Part shown: one piece after another, positions 7,891-16,186 of the stretch
Position numbering within the stretch: the first letter of the stretch is position 1
Layout: every line of letters starts with the position of its first letter
NCBI RefSeq assembly: GCF_004341885.1
Contig: NZ_SLVX01000008.1
Coordinates: 215,621 to 279,620, forward strand
Direction: 5' to 3'
Length of the DNA: 64,000 bases
Origin: Shinella granuli
GTDB lineage: Bacteria; Pseudomonadota; Alphaproteobacteria; Rhizobiales; Rhizobiaceae
Program-made: the position numbers and the translations under genes
The notes under the pieces: generated by a model
The model's database searches: none
What the model was told of the DNA's origin: nothing
What the model saw: only the letters and a program-made list of their open reading frames with translations

Positions 7891-9110
7891 GGAAGAGCGC
7901 GTCCTTCCTTGTCGCGGGCTCGGCTCTTCTCGGGGCGGTCGAAGCCGCTCGGGCCAACGATTTCGCTGCGGTCGAACGCGGGCGCTATCTCACACAGGCC
8001 GGCAATTGCCAGGGCTGCCACACGCCTGCGGGCGAGGAACCCTTCGCCGGAAGCCGCCCGCTGGAGACACCCTTCGGCGTGATCTACACCCCCAACATCA
8101 CCTTCGACACCGAGACCGGCCTCGGGCGCTGGACCAAGGACGATTTCTGGCGGGCGATGCACGAGGGCAAGGCGAAGGACGGGTCTCAGCTCTATCCCGC
8201 CTTTCCCTACCCGCACTTCACGAAGATGCCGCGCGAGGATGTGGATGCGATCTACGCCTATCTCGCGACGCTCGAACCGGTGCGCAAGAAGAGGCCGGAG
8301 AACGAACTGCCCTTCCCGCTGAACTGGCGCTTCACCGTGAAGGGCTGGAACATGACGTTCTTCGAACCCGGCGTCTTCCGGCCGGATCCCGAAAAATCAC
8401 AGGCCTGGAACCGGGGGGCATATCTCGTCGAGGGCCCGGGGCACTGTTCGGGCTGCCACACGGAGAAGAACCTCCTCGGGGCTGACAAGAAGGGCAGGCA
8501 CCTGGCGGGCGGCAGGCTGGAGAACTGGTCGGCGCCCGATATCCGCGCAGGACGGCACGGCGGGCTGGAGAAATGGTCCGAGGAGGAGATCGTCGAGTTC
8601 TTGCGAACCGGGCGCAATGCCCATAGCGCCGCATTCTCGATCATGTCCGAGGTCATCTCCTACTCCACGCAGCACATGGCCGAAGCGGATCTGAAGGCGA
8701 TCGCCACCTATCTCAAGGACCTCACGGGCGAGGAACGCGCAGCACCGCGAAAGCCGGCCGACGCCGTGATGACGGCGGGCGCGGCGATCTATCTCGACAA
8801 TTGCACGGCCTGCCACGTTTCCGATGGCAGCGGCGTTCCCCGCTTCTTCCCGCCGCTCGCGGGCTCCGGCAAGGTGAACAACCCCGATCCGACGACCGTC
8901 ATCCGCGTGCTCCTCGAAGGCGCGCGGGCGGTGCCGACGAAGACGCATCCTTCGCCGCTCACCATGCCTGCCTTCGGCTGGAAGCTCGACGACGATGAAA
9001 TCGCGGCGGTTGCGACCTATGTCAGGTCGAGCTGGGGCAATTCCGGCGGCGCAGTGGAGGCGGACGAGGTGCGCAAGCTGCGCGGCCTGCTTGCAGAAGG
9101 TCCGCCATGA
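7887..9110 (+). CDS. Tri-heme cytochrome c subunit of gluconate-type dehydrogenase
   Basis: 407 residues with a signal peptide (hydrophobic FLVAGSALLGAVEA) and three heme c sites: CQGCH (41-45), CSGCH (187-191) and CTACH (306-310). This is the cytochrome subunit of GMC dehydrogenases that feeds electrons to ubiquinone or a terminal oxidase. Its ATG overlaps the flavoprotein stop (ATGA). The following genes encode oxidase assembly proteins and a terminal oxidase, so electrons from this dehydrogenase may go straight to the oxidase encoded downstream (inference). Confidence 0.92.
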   Translation: MRKSASFLVAGSALLGAVEAARANDFAAVERGRYLTQAGNCQGCHTPAGEEPFAGSRPLETPFGVIYTPNITFDTETGLGRWTKDDFWRAMHEGKAKDGSQLYPAFPYPHFTKMPREDVDAIYAYLATLEPVRKKRPENELPFPLNWRFTVKGWNMTFFEPGVFRPDPEKSQAWNRGAYLVEGPGHCSGCHTEKNLLGADKKGRHLAGGRLENWSAPDIRAGRHGGLEKWSEEEIVEFLRTGRNAHSAAFSIMSEVISYSTQHMAEADLKAIATYLKDLTGEERAAPRKPADAVMTAGAAIYLDNCTACHVSDGSGVPRFFPPLAGSGKVNNPDPTTVIRVLLEGARAVPTKTHPSPLTMPAFGWKLDDDEIAAVATYVRSSWGNSGGAVEADEVRKLRGLLAEGPP

Positions 9111-9133
9111 TGGGAGCTCCGAGGGAGACGACG

Positions 9134-9868
9134 ATGCCGCAGGCCATCTACGACATCTATTGCGGCCCCGCTCCCGATCTTGCGTCCCTGCCGTGGCGCT
9201 GGAACCTCGATCCCCTATTGCTTGCCGCATTGGCCGTGCTCGCGCTCGCGCTTTTCCGGAACGGGGGTGAGCGTGTCTCCGCGGCGCTCGGGCTCACGGT
9301 CCTCGTCGTCGCCTTCGTCTCGCCGCTCTGCGCGCTGGCCTCGGCGCTGTTTTCCGCGCGCGTGTTCCATCATGTGCTGCTGGTCGCCGTCGCAGCGCCC
9401 TTCCTGGCCCTGGCGCTCGGCCGCGCGCCCTGGCTCGCGCGCGCGCCGCAATTCGGCTTCGCCGCCCATACGCTGCTGTTCTGGCTCTGGCATTCGCCGG
9501 CCGCCTATGGCTTTGCGCTTTCGTCCCACACCGCCTACTGGCTGATGCAGCTTTCCCTGCTGGGCTCGGCGGTTTGGCTCTGGGCGGCGGCCCTGAATCC
9601 ACGCACGCCAACTGGCAGCGCCTGCGCCCTTCTGTTCGGCTCCGTGCTCCAGATGGGCATGCTCGCCGCGCTTCTCACCTTCTCCCGCGCACCGCTTTAC
9701 GACGCGCATTTCGCAACGACCGCGGCGTTCGGCCTGACGCCGCTCGAAGACCAGCAGCTTGCCGGCGTGCTGATGTGGGTTCCGGCCGCAGGCCCCTATC
9801 TTCTCGCGATGCTGTGGCGCATCCGCGCGGTCCTTTCGGAACGCAGCCCCGATCGGCGGGCTCCATGA
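9134..9868 (+). CDS. CtaG/caa3-type cytochrome c oxidase assembly protein
   Basis: About 244 residues, seven or so membrane segments. Features of the caa3 CtaG family include YDIYCGPAPDL at the N-terminus, WRWNLDPLLL, VFHHVLLVAVAAPFLALA and LWHSPAAYGFAL. It probably helps insert copper or assemble the downstream heme-copper oxidase. A start at 9134 is favoured by GAGGGAG six bases upstream; an ATG at 9107 overlapping the cytochrome gene is possible. Confidence 0.85.
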   Translation: MPQAIYDIYCGPAPDLASLPWRWNLDPLLLAALAVLALALFRNGGERVSAALGLTVLVVAFVSPLCALASALFSARVFHHVLLVAVAAPFLALALGRAPWLARAPQFGFAAHTLLFWLWHSPAAYGFALSSHTAYWLMQLSLLGSAVWLWAAALNPRTPTGSACALLFGSVLQMGMLAALLTFSRAPLYDAHFATTAAFGLTPLEDQQLAGVLMWVPAAGPYLLAMLWRIRAVLSERSPDRRAP

Positions 9869-10365
9869 TCGCGCTCACCAAGTTCATGCACATTGCAGCG
9901 ATCGCGATCTGGGCTGCGGGCGTGGTCAGCCTGCCGGGCCTTTACGTGCAGAGGGCCCATGTGAAGGACGAGGATGCGCTTCTGCGTCTACAGCGGCTGG
10001 TGCGGTTCGCCTATGTAGCCGTCATTTCGCCGGCCGCTTTTCTCGCCGTTGTCACGGGAACGGCGCTGATCTTCCTGCGCCAGACATTCGAGCCGTGGTT
10101 CTCGGTGAAGCTCGCCTTCGTCGGCGTTCTCGCGACCTTCCACGTCCTCACCGGGCTCGTCGTCATCCGGCTCTTCCGCAAGGGGGAGATCTATCCGGTC
10201 TGGCGCTTCGTCACGGCAACGGTGCTCAGCGGCGCGGTCGTCGTCGCGATCTTCTTCATCGTCCTCGCCAAGCCGGCCATCGACCTTGCCGTTCTCGACG
10301 TCCTTGCCGAACCCGGCGGCCTCAAGCGTCTCTATGACGAATTCAGTCCTTGGAGGAAACCATGA
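9865..10365 (+). CDS. CopD-like/DUF2214-like integral membrane protein
   Basis: 166 residues with four predicted membrane helices. The start KFMHIAAIAIWAAGVVSLP carries a His-containing first helix like CopD and HemJ families; GTALIFLRQTFEPWFSVKLAFV follows. CopD-like proteins are linked to copper import or heme-related redox steps; the exact role is not readable. It is coupled to the CtaG gene by ATGA at 9865-9868. Its last 23 bp overlap, in convergent orientation, the 3' end of the DUF2231 gene. Confidence 0.75.
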   Translation: MIALTKFMHIAAIAIWAAGVVSLPGLYVQRAHVKDEDALLRLQRLVRFAYVAVISPAAFLAVVTGTALIFLRQTFEPWFSVKLAFVGVLATFHVLTGLVVIRLFRKGEIYPVWRFVTATVLSGAVVVAIFFIVLAKPAIDLAVLDVLAEPGGLKRLYDEFSPWRKP

Positions 10366-10843
10366 GGCCGACGCCGTGATCGAAGATAAGCTTGCCCCCG
10401 TGCCAGCCGGCGATCCCCGTAAGAACGGCGGAAAGCCCCGACAGGAACAGCCCCTGCGGCAGGACGTCGAGCAGGTTGGTCGCGCGCACGCCCCAGTTGG
10501 CACCCATCACGGCGATGAGGGTCATGGCCGCGATGGCATGCGCCCAGCTTGCAACGCGCGCGCGGATGCCCGGGACAAGCAACAGTTCAGCCGTTCCGAC
10601 GGCACCGGCGGCCATGCCGAGGAAGAACGCGCCGCCGGAAGACCAGAGCCCGACACGAAGCCAGAATGCATCACCCGTCCACCAGTAAAGGAGGTCCACA
10701 CCGAGCGTGGCAAAGACGAAGGCGATGGGAAAATGCACGCTCATGGCATGCAGCGGATGGCCACTGATCGCAACGAGCGAACTCGCATCCTTTTCCTCCA
10801 CCTTCTGGATGACCGGATTTCCCTGATCTCGCGTTTCTTCCAT
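10343..10843 (-). CDS. DUF2231 domain membrane protein
   Basis: 166 residues. It has the DUF2231 opening SGHPLHAMSVHFPIAFVFAT and three further hydrophobic segments (LYWWTGDAFWLRVGLWSSG, TLIAVMGANWGVRATNL, LFLSGLSAVLTGIAGWHG). DUF2231 proteins have conserved His residues in the first helix and may bind heme or metal; function is unknown. An AAGGGAG ribosome-binding site lies 8 bases upstream of its ATG. It is the only minus-strand gene inside the respiratory block, convergent with the CopD-like gene and divergent from the oxidase subunit II gene, whose ATG is only 27 bp away. Confidence 0.85.
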   Translation of the reverse strand: MEETRDQGNPVIQKVEEKDASSLVAISGHPLHAMSVHFPIAFVFATLGVDLLYWWTGDAFWLRVGLWSSGGAFFLGMAAGAVGTAELLLVPGIRARVASWAHAIAAMTLIAVMGANWGVRATNLLDVLPQGLFLSGLSAVLTGIAGWHGGKLIFDHGVGLMVSSKD

Positions 10844-10870
10844 GCGCGTTCTCCCTTCCGGCCGATAACC

Positions 10871-11575
10871 ATGCGGCGCGCCATCGGGTTCCGCGGCGTG
10901 CTCGCCTTTTCCTCGGTCCTTCCGCTCGCCGGCTGCACGGGCGATCTTTCCGCGCTCGATCCGGCCGGCCCCTTCGCCGCCGCCATCGCGGATCTCTGGT
11001 GGCTGATGCTGGCAGGCGGGGCGGCGATCTTCCTTCTCGTCCTCGGGCTGTTCCTGCTTGTCCTCTTCAGGCCGGGATCGGGACGGCGGATATCGCCCTC
11101 CCGCTGGATCTGGGTCGGCGGCGTCGTCTTTCCGCTCGTTACGCTGGTCGCGCTCATCGGCCACGGCCTGATTCGCGGCGAGTACATCCTCAACCTGCGG
11201 ATCGGCGGCGATCCTGTCGAGGTGGAGGCGCGCGGCAGCATGTGGCACTGGGAGTTCCGCTATGCGGACGGCGCGCGCGCAAGCCGCGGCGTTCTTCATA
11301 TTCCGGTGGGCAGGACGGTCGTGGTGACGGCAACCAGCGAAGACGTGATCCATAGCTTCTGGGCGCCGCGGCTCGGCGGCAAGATCGACGCGATCCCCGG
11401 CCATGCCGCCACCGTGCGCATCCTCGCCGACCGCCCCGGCATCTACGGCGGCATCTGCTCGGAATATTGCGGCACGGGCCATGACGGCATGCGCTTCGAG
11501 GTCCATGCGCATCCGGCCGAGGCGTACGAGGCGGTGCTGGCCGGCCTTTCGGGCGAACGGGAGGCGGCGCGATGA
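10871..11575 (+). CDS. Cytochrome c oxidase subunit II (lipoprotein)
   Basis: 234 residues. A lipobox LAGC (Cys22) predicts lipid attachment. Two transmembrane helices follow (about 42-66 and 80-100), then a cupredoxin domain with complete CuA ligands: H161, C196, E198, C200, H204 and M207. There is no C-terminal heme c. It accepts electrons from a cytochrome c and passes them to subunit I. The gene is coupled to the subunit I-III gene by ATGA at 11572. No clear ribosome-binding site precedes the ATG, and only 27 bp separate it from the divergent DUF2231 start, so its promoter must lie within that gene or be shared. Confidence 0.92.
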   Translation: MRRAIGFRGVLAFSSVLPLAGCTGDLSALDPAGPFAAAIADLWWLMLAGGAAIFLLVLGLFLLVLFRPGSGRRISPSRWIWVGGVVFPLVTLVALIGHGLIRGEYILNLRIGGDPVEVEARGSMWHWEFRYADGARASRGVLHIPVGRTVVVTATSEDVIHSFWAPRLGGKIDAIPGHAATVRILADRPGIYGGICSEYCGTGHDGMRFEVHAHPAEAYEAVLAGLSGEREAAR

Positions 11576-14079
11576 CCCCTTCTCGTCATAAAACGGCCCT
11601 GCGCCTCCACCGGGAACTGACGGACATCTGGGCCACGCCACCGGGATGGGGCCGCCTGCAGGCGGTCAACCACACGGTCATCGGCAAGCGCTTCATGCTG
11701 ACTGCGCTCGTCTTCTTCGCCATCGGCGGCGTGCTGGCGATGCTGATCCGCACGCAGCTTGCGACGACGCAAAGCGCTTTCCTCGACGCCGCCGCCTATG
11801 CGCAGGTCTTCACCATGCATGGCGTGGTGATGATGTTCCTTTTCGCCATACCCTTCTTCGAGGGGCTGGCCATGTATCTGCTGCCGAAGATGCTGGGCAG
11901 CCGCGACCTCGCCTTCCCGCGCATGTCCGCCTATGGCTACTGGTGCTACCTTTTCGGCGGCATGTTCCTCGTGGGCGCGCTTGTCGCCGGCGTCGCGCCC
12001 GATGGCGGCTGGTTCATGTACACGCCGCTCTCCTCGGCAACCTATACGCCGGGCGTCAATGCCGATGTCTGGCTGCTCGGCATCACCTTCGTCGAAATCT
12101 CCGCGCTTTCCGCGGCGATCGAGATCCTCGTTTCCGTGCTGAAGCTGCGCGCGCCCGGCATGTCGCTGACGCGGATGCCGATCTTCGCCTGGTACATGCT
12201 CGTCGTCGCGGGCATGATGCTGATCGGCTTTCCGCCGCTGATCCTCGGCTCCATCCTCCTGGAGGCCGAGAGAGCCTTCAGCCTGCCCTTCTTCGATCCG
12301 GCCCGCGGCGGCGATCCGCTGCTGTGGCAGCATCTCTTCTGGCTGTTCGGCCATCCGGAGGTCTACATCATCTTCCTGCCGGCCGCCGGCGCCCTTTCGA
12401 CGATCATACCGACGCTCGCCCGCCGCCCGCTCGAAGGCTACGAGATCGCCGTCGCGGCGGTCATCGCCATCGCCTTCCTCTCCTTCGGCCTGTGGGTCCA
12501 CCACATGTACACGGTCGGCATTCCGCATGTCGCCCTCTCCTTCTTCTCGGCGGCGAGCGGGCTGGTCGCGGTCCCGACCGGCGTGCAGATCTTCGCCTGG
12601 CTCGCGACGCTCGCGCATGGAAAGCCACGCATGTCGGTGCCCATGCTGCATGTCTTCGGCTTCCTGTTCGTCTTCGTGCTGGGCGGGCTGACGGGCGTGA
12701 TGCTTGCCATGGTGCCCTTCGACTGGCAGGCGCACGACACGCATTTCGTCGTCGCGCATCTCCATTACGTGCTGGTCGGCGGCTTCGTCTTCCCCATGAT
12801 GGCGGCCGCCTATTACTGGCTGCCGCACATCTTCGGCCGGCAGTCCGTGCAGCATCTCTCGCACGCCGCCTTCTGGATGATCTTCGTGGGTTTCAACCTC
12901 ACCTTCTTCGCCATGCACCTCACGGGGTTGCGCGGCATGCCCCGGCGCATCTCCACCTATCCGCCGGAGGCCGGCTGGGAGACGCTCAACTTCGTCTCTT
13001 CCATGGGCGGCTTCATCATGACGACGGGCTTTGCCCTCGTGGCGCTCGACTTCCTGCTGCTCGCCGTCTTCGGCAAGCCCTTTCGTCGCAACCCCTGGCG
13101 GGCGGGAACGCTGGAATGGGCGATGCCGACACCGCCACCGGCCTATGCCTTCGCATCGCTTCCCGAGATCTCGGCGCGCGCGGACCGGCTCGACCCCGAC
13201 CGGCTCGGGCCGGCGCTTGCAGCGGGAAAAGGCTATCTGGGTTCCACCCGTCACGGATGGATGGAGGTTCTCGGCGTCGACATGGTAACCGGACGGGCCG
13301 AGCAGGTCGTCGTCCTGCCCAACAGAACCTGCCTTCCCCTGCTGACGGCGCTCGCGAGCGGCAGCGTCTTCGCGCTCCTCCTCCTGAAGCTCTATTGGCT
13401 CGCCCCGCTGGCTCTTCTCGTCGTGGTCGCGCTGTTTCTGCTATGGACCCGCGATTGCGGTCTGACGTCCGATCTTGCCGACCTGCCCGTCGGCCATGGT
13501 CCGAACCTGCCGCATCACTACCATGCCGAAAGACCGCCATCCTACTGGGCGATGGTCTTCACCCTCGCCGCCGACGCGACGCTCTATGCATCGCTCCTGT
13601 TCGGGGCACTCTTCCTCTGGCTGTCCGCCCCCAACTGGCCACCCGGCCTCGACATCCCCGTCGATGCCTTCACCTGCGTGGCGGTCGTCGCGGCCTTGGT
13701 CATCGCGGCAGCCTTCGGCCGCCAATCCCTTTCCGGCAATGACAGGGTGGCGAGAAGCCTGTGCTTTGCCGCGCTCGCCTATGGCGCCGCGCTGATCGTC
13801 CTCGTCGCCTTCCTCGTCGGCATCCATGGCGCGGCGACACGGCATGCCGCCGTCGCCAGCATCTTTGCCGTCAAGAGCTACGCTGCCCTTCACATTGCCG
13901 TCGGTCTCGTCCTGTCGTTGTTCTGCTTGTGGCGCATCGGAAGCGGACATGTTTCCGCCCGCAGGGATCTCGACCTGCGTCTCGGCCGGCTCTGGCATAT
14001 GTTCACCTTGATCACGGGCCTTGCCGCCATGGCCTTCCCGTTCATCCTCACACTCCTGGCCGGCGGAGCAGGCCCATGA
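11572..14079 (+). CDS. Heme-copper cytochrome c oxidase, fused subunits I and III
   Basis: 835 residues, the catalytic subunit reducing O2 to water and pumping protons. Subunit I part (1 to about 540): heme a ligands H83 and H398, heme a3 ligand H396, CuB ligands H261, H310 and H311, cross-link Tyr265 in HPEVY, D-channel Asp112 (GSRDLAFPR) and Glu263. The K-channel Lys of the usual VPTGIK motif is Gln339 here (VPTGVQIF). The D-channel Asn positions are also replaced. The C-terminal part (about 620-835) is a five-helix subunit III domain starting near YWAMVFTLAADATLYASLLF. It resembles the alternative CoxMNOP-type oxidases of rhizobia. Coupled at both ends by ATGA overlaps to subunit II and a small membrane protein. 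Confidence 0.92.
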   Translation: MTPSRHKTALRLHRELTDIWATPPGWGRLQAVNHTVIGKRFMLTALVFFAIGGVLAMLIRTQLATTQSAFLDAAAYAQVFTMHGVVMMFLFAIPFFEGLAMYLLPKMLGSRDLAFPRMSAYGYWCYLFGGMFLVGALVAGVAPDGGWFMYTPLSSATYTPGVNADVWLLGITFVEISALSAAIEILVSVLKLRAPGMSLTRMPIFAWYMLVVAGMMLIGFPPLILGSILLEAERAFSLPFFDPARGGDPLLWQHLFWLFGHPEVYIIFLPAAGALSTIIPTLARRPLEGYEIAVAAVIAIAFLSFGLWVHHMYTVGIPHVALSFFSAASGLVAVPTGVQIFAWLATLAHGKPRMSVPMLHVFGFLFVFVLGGLTGVMLAMVPFDWQAHDTHFVVAHLHYVLVGGFVFPMMAAAYYWLPHIFGRQSVQHLSHAAFWMIFVGFNLTFFAMHLTGLRGMPRRISTYPPEAGWETLNFVSSMGGFIMTTGFALVALDFLLLAVFGKPFRRNPWRAGTLEWAMPTPPPAYAFASLPEISARADRLDPDRLGPALAAGKGYLGSTRHGWMEVLGVDMVTGRAEQVVVLPNRTCLPLLTALASGSVFALLLLKLYWLAPLALLVVVALFLLWTRDCGLTSDLADLPVGHGPNLPHHYHAERPPSYWAMVFTLAADATLYASLLFGALFLWLSAPNWPPGLDIPVDAFTCVAVVAALVIAAAFGRQSLSGNDRVARSLCFAALAYGAALIVLVAFLVGIHGAATRHAAVASIFAVKSYAALHIAVGLVLSLFCLWRIGSGHVSARRDLDLRLGRLWHMFTLITGLAAMAFPFILTLLAGGAGP

Positions 14080-14393
14080 GCGGAAATCCCCTGTTTGGTC
14101 TCTTCGCGGCCTGGATCGGCTGGGCCGGCGGCTTTCTCATCCTCTACGCCCTTCAAGCGACCGGCTGCCGGGCGGGTTGGGACAGCCACATGATAGGCGC
14201 GGTCTCCACGCTCCGCCTGCTGCTGGTCGCGACCGCCTTGACCATCGTCTTCGTCCTCCTCGGGCTTTCATGGAAGGCGAGGCGGAACGGGCCGGCATCG
14301 CCGCTGGCGAGGATCGGCGCCCTGGCAAACGGCGCAGCGATCCTCGCCACGCTGTGTTTCGCCGGCGTCCTGTGGCTGGGCATGTGCGCGTAA
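14076..14393 (+). CDS. Small membrane protein of the oxidase operon
   Basis: 105 residues with three hydrophobic segments (FAAWIGWAGGFLILYALQ, LLLVATALTIVFVLLGLS, GAAILATLCFAGVLWLGM). No family is recognised with certainty. The position, coupled to the I-III fusion by ATGA, suggests an oxidase subunit IV-like or assembly role. It is the last gene of the respiratory operon. Confidence 0.7.
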   Translation: MSGNPLFGLFAAWIGWAGGFLILYALQATGCRAGWDSHMIGAVSTLRLLLVATALTIVFVLLGLSWKARRNGPASPLARIGALANGAAILATLCFAGVLWLGMCA

Positions 14394-14437
14394 CCTGGAA
14401 GAGACCCCCTGATAGGCAGGCATAATTTGATGCAGGC

Positions 14438-14462
14438 GGAACAAATTGTTCCTGTCGATGTT
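14438..14462 (+). promoter_or_regulatory. Candidate EcfG-type promoter for the DUF6894 gene
   Basis: GGAAC at 14438-14442, 16 nt, then TGTT at 14459-14462, close to the GGAAC-N16-CGTT consensus. The GGAAC also forms a 15-bp palindrome (GGAACAA-A-TTGTTCC, 14438-14452). It lies about 90 bp before the next ATG. Small DUF6894-type proteins are common in rhizobial stress regulons (inference). Confidence 0.4.
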
Positions 14463-14552
14463 CCTGCGATACTGATTGCGTCGGGGTCCGTAGCAGCCGC
14501 TCGCACCGACCACGCTTGCCTCGACATTGGCTGTTTGAGCGGAGGCAAGGCG

Positions 14553-14789
14553 ATGCCGAAATTCTATTTTCACGTAAGGACCGCTTTCACCTTCCACAGG
14601 GACCTGGAAGGCAGTGTCCTCGCCACCATGGACATGGCGAGGCAGCAAGCGGTCGCCGCCGCACGAGAGATCTTGTCCCACTCTGTCGCGCGTGGCCAGA
14701 CGATAGACGGGCGCTCCTTCGAGATCGTCAACGAAGACGGCGTGATACTTGAGATCATATCCTTCATGTCGGCGATCCGGCGTGGCTGA
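14553..14789 (+). CDS. Small DUF6894-like protein
   Basis: 78 residues: opening MPKFYFHVR, then a D-x-EG segment (HRDLEGSVLA), MARQQAVAAAREILSHSVARG, and EIVNEDGVILEIISF. This pattern is common in short rhizobial proteins of unknown function. The ATG at 14553 has GGAGG seven bases upstream, which decides against the longer in-frame ORF starting at 14427. Confidence 0.75.
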   Translation: MPKFYFHVRTAFTFHRDLEGSVLATMDMARQQAVAAAREILSHSVARGQTIDGRSFEIVNEDGVILEIISFMSAIRRG

Positions 14790-14894
14790 TTTCGCGGATG
14801 GGCTGGTCATTCGCAACCCCGGCGCCGGATGCAACAATGGTGCACTATCACGTTACAATGCGCATTCGGCCAGCAACGTGGTCAGCCTATCCTC

Positions 14895-15980
14895 CTATGC
14901 GCGAAAACCCGCTGCTTCTCGTTCAAGCACCATCAGATGAATCCGCTGGGAAGCTGCCTCGGCAATGGTGATGAGCGCTTCACGGTCTTCCTTGCCCAGC
15001 GTCCTGGGGACGACGTCGATGACACATATCGAACCCAGCGCAAAACCGAGCGGGTCGCGGACGGGCGCGCCGGCATAGAACCGAAAGCCATAGGGTTCGG
15101 CCAAGGTCGGATTCTGCGCGAATTTGTTCGCTTTCGTAAGATCCTCAATCACGGTCAGCTCGTTCGCGACGAGCGTTTCATTGCAGAAAGCCCAATCTCG
15201 CGGGGTATCGGAGCCCTCGAAACCAACCCGCGATTTGAACCACTGTTCGGCCTGCGTGATAAGCGTAAACATCGCGATAGGAGCACGGGTAGCGTGCGCC
15301 GCCAAGCGTACAAGCCGGTCGAAACCGGCATCCGGTGGAGAACCCACCAATCCCGACTGCCTCACCGCCTCCAGGCGTGCGCGCTCGCTCCACGGCTTCG
15401 GGAATGCCGCAGGCTCGCTCTCGTCCTGCTCGTGGGCGGAGAGATAGTCCACAATTGCGGCGCTCGTTGCGGCAACATCGGCCGCCATCCTGAACTGGGC
15501 ATGCCGTGGCGCCAAAGCGACGGGACCAGCGGCGCCGGCCGCTTTCAGGCTGATGATGAGCGTCCGGTTGAAGCGCACGTCATTGCTGAGCGCGGCCACC
15601 AGCCTCTTCCGCTCCCCCTCATCGGCGTTCTCGACGACGACAAGCATGGGCGGAATGAAAGCGAGCCACGCCTTCACGATTTGAATTTCTTCGGCAACAT
15701 CCACCAGCAGCCCCGATCCGGGAAGACCGGCAGTGCGCCACCGGGCGGCACGCCCTTCGCCCGCCAGTATCACGGCATGAGCCCGGACGGCCGATTGCTC
15801 GTGGGCAGAGTTGTCAATGAGATCGAGCACAGCCTGACGCGGTATCCGCCGGTGACCCCCGGGCGTTTTCCAGGAAGGCAACTGGCCGCTCTCCACCCAA
15901 AGCTGGGCAGTGCGTACCGATACGCCTAGTAGCTGGGCTGCCTTCGCAGTTGTAAGAACATCGTCCACGGCTTGATCCAC
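14895..15980 (-). CDS. HTH (excisionase/MerR-like) and GAF domain sensor protein
   Basis: About 361 residues from a GTG start at 15978-15980 (a second GTG 12 bp downstream is possible). The N-terminus is a MerR/excisionase-type winged helix: TAKAAQLLGVSVRTAQLWVE followed by the wing PGGHRRIPRQAVLDLI. The middle (about 80-195) is a response-regulator-like stretch without clear phosphorylation residues. The C-terminus (about 215-355) is a GAF domain (FNETL-type core WAFCNETLVANELTVIEDL, then FYAGAPVRDPLGFALGSICV). It likely combines DNA binding with small-molecule or redox sensing. It stands alone, with no target gene adjacent. Confidence 0.75.
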   Translation of the reverse strand: MDQAVDDVLTTAKAAQLLGVSVRTAQLWVESGQLPSWKTPGGHRRIPRQAVLDLIDNSAHEQSAVRAHAVILAGEGRAARWRTAGLPGSGLLVDVAEEIQIVKAWLAFIPPMLVVVENADEGERKRLVAALSNDVRFNRTLIISLKAAGAAGPVALAPRHAQFRMAADVAATSAAIVDYLSAHEQDESEPAAFPKPWSERARLEAVRQSGLVGSPPDAGFDRLVRLAAHATRAPIAMFTLITQAEQWFKSRVGFEGSDTPRDWAFCNETLVANELTVIEDLTKANKFAQNPTLAEPYGFRFYAGAPVRDPLGFALGSICVIDVVPRTLGKEDREALITIAEAASQRIHLMVLEREAAGFRA

Positions 15981-15993
15981 GATTGTGGCGCAA

Positions 15994-16021
15994 GATATAG
16001 TAAAAAATGCTAAATATGCAA
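15994..16021 (-). promoter_or_regulatory. Candidate sigma-70 promoter of the HTH-GAF gene
   Basis: Read on the minus strand: TTGCAT, 16 nt of AT-rich sequence, then TATATC, in an AT-rich island that contrasts with the GC-rich surroundings. It would start transcription close to the proposed GTG codons. The rest of 15981-16186 holds nothing recognisable. Confidence 0.4.
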
Positions 16022-16186
16022 TAAATGAAAGACGCCACCTTCCCGCGCGGCCTCGGCTGACGCCGGGAGAGACGCGGACTTGGAACGACGCCACCGACTG
16101 GCGGCATAAGTTCGAGAAAACCGGGCCGGACGTGGCGATGGATATCGCCACGTGCTGAACTGCCTGAAAGCAGCGACCGATGAACT

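Noticed and set aside
11443..13254. 603-codon minus-strand ORF across the oxidase subunit genes
   Set aside because: Composition is Arg/His/Glu-rich and repetitive, matching an antisense shadow of a GC-rich gene. The plus strand encodes a full heme-copper oxidase.
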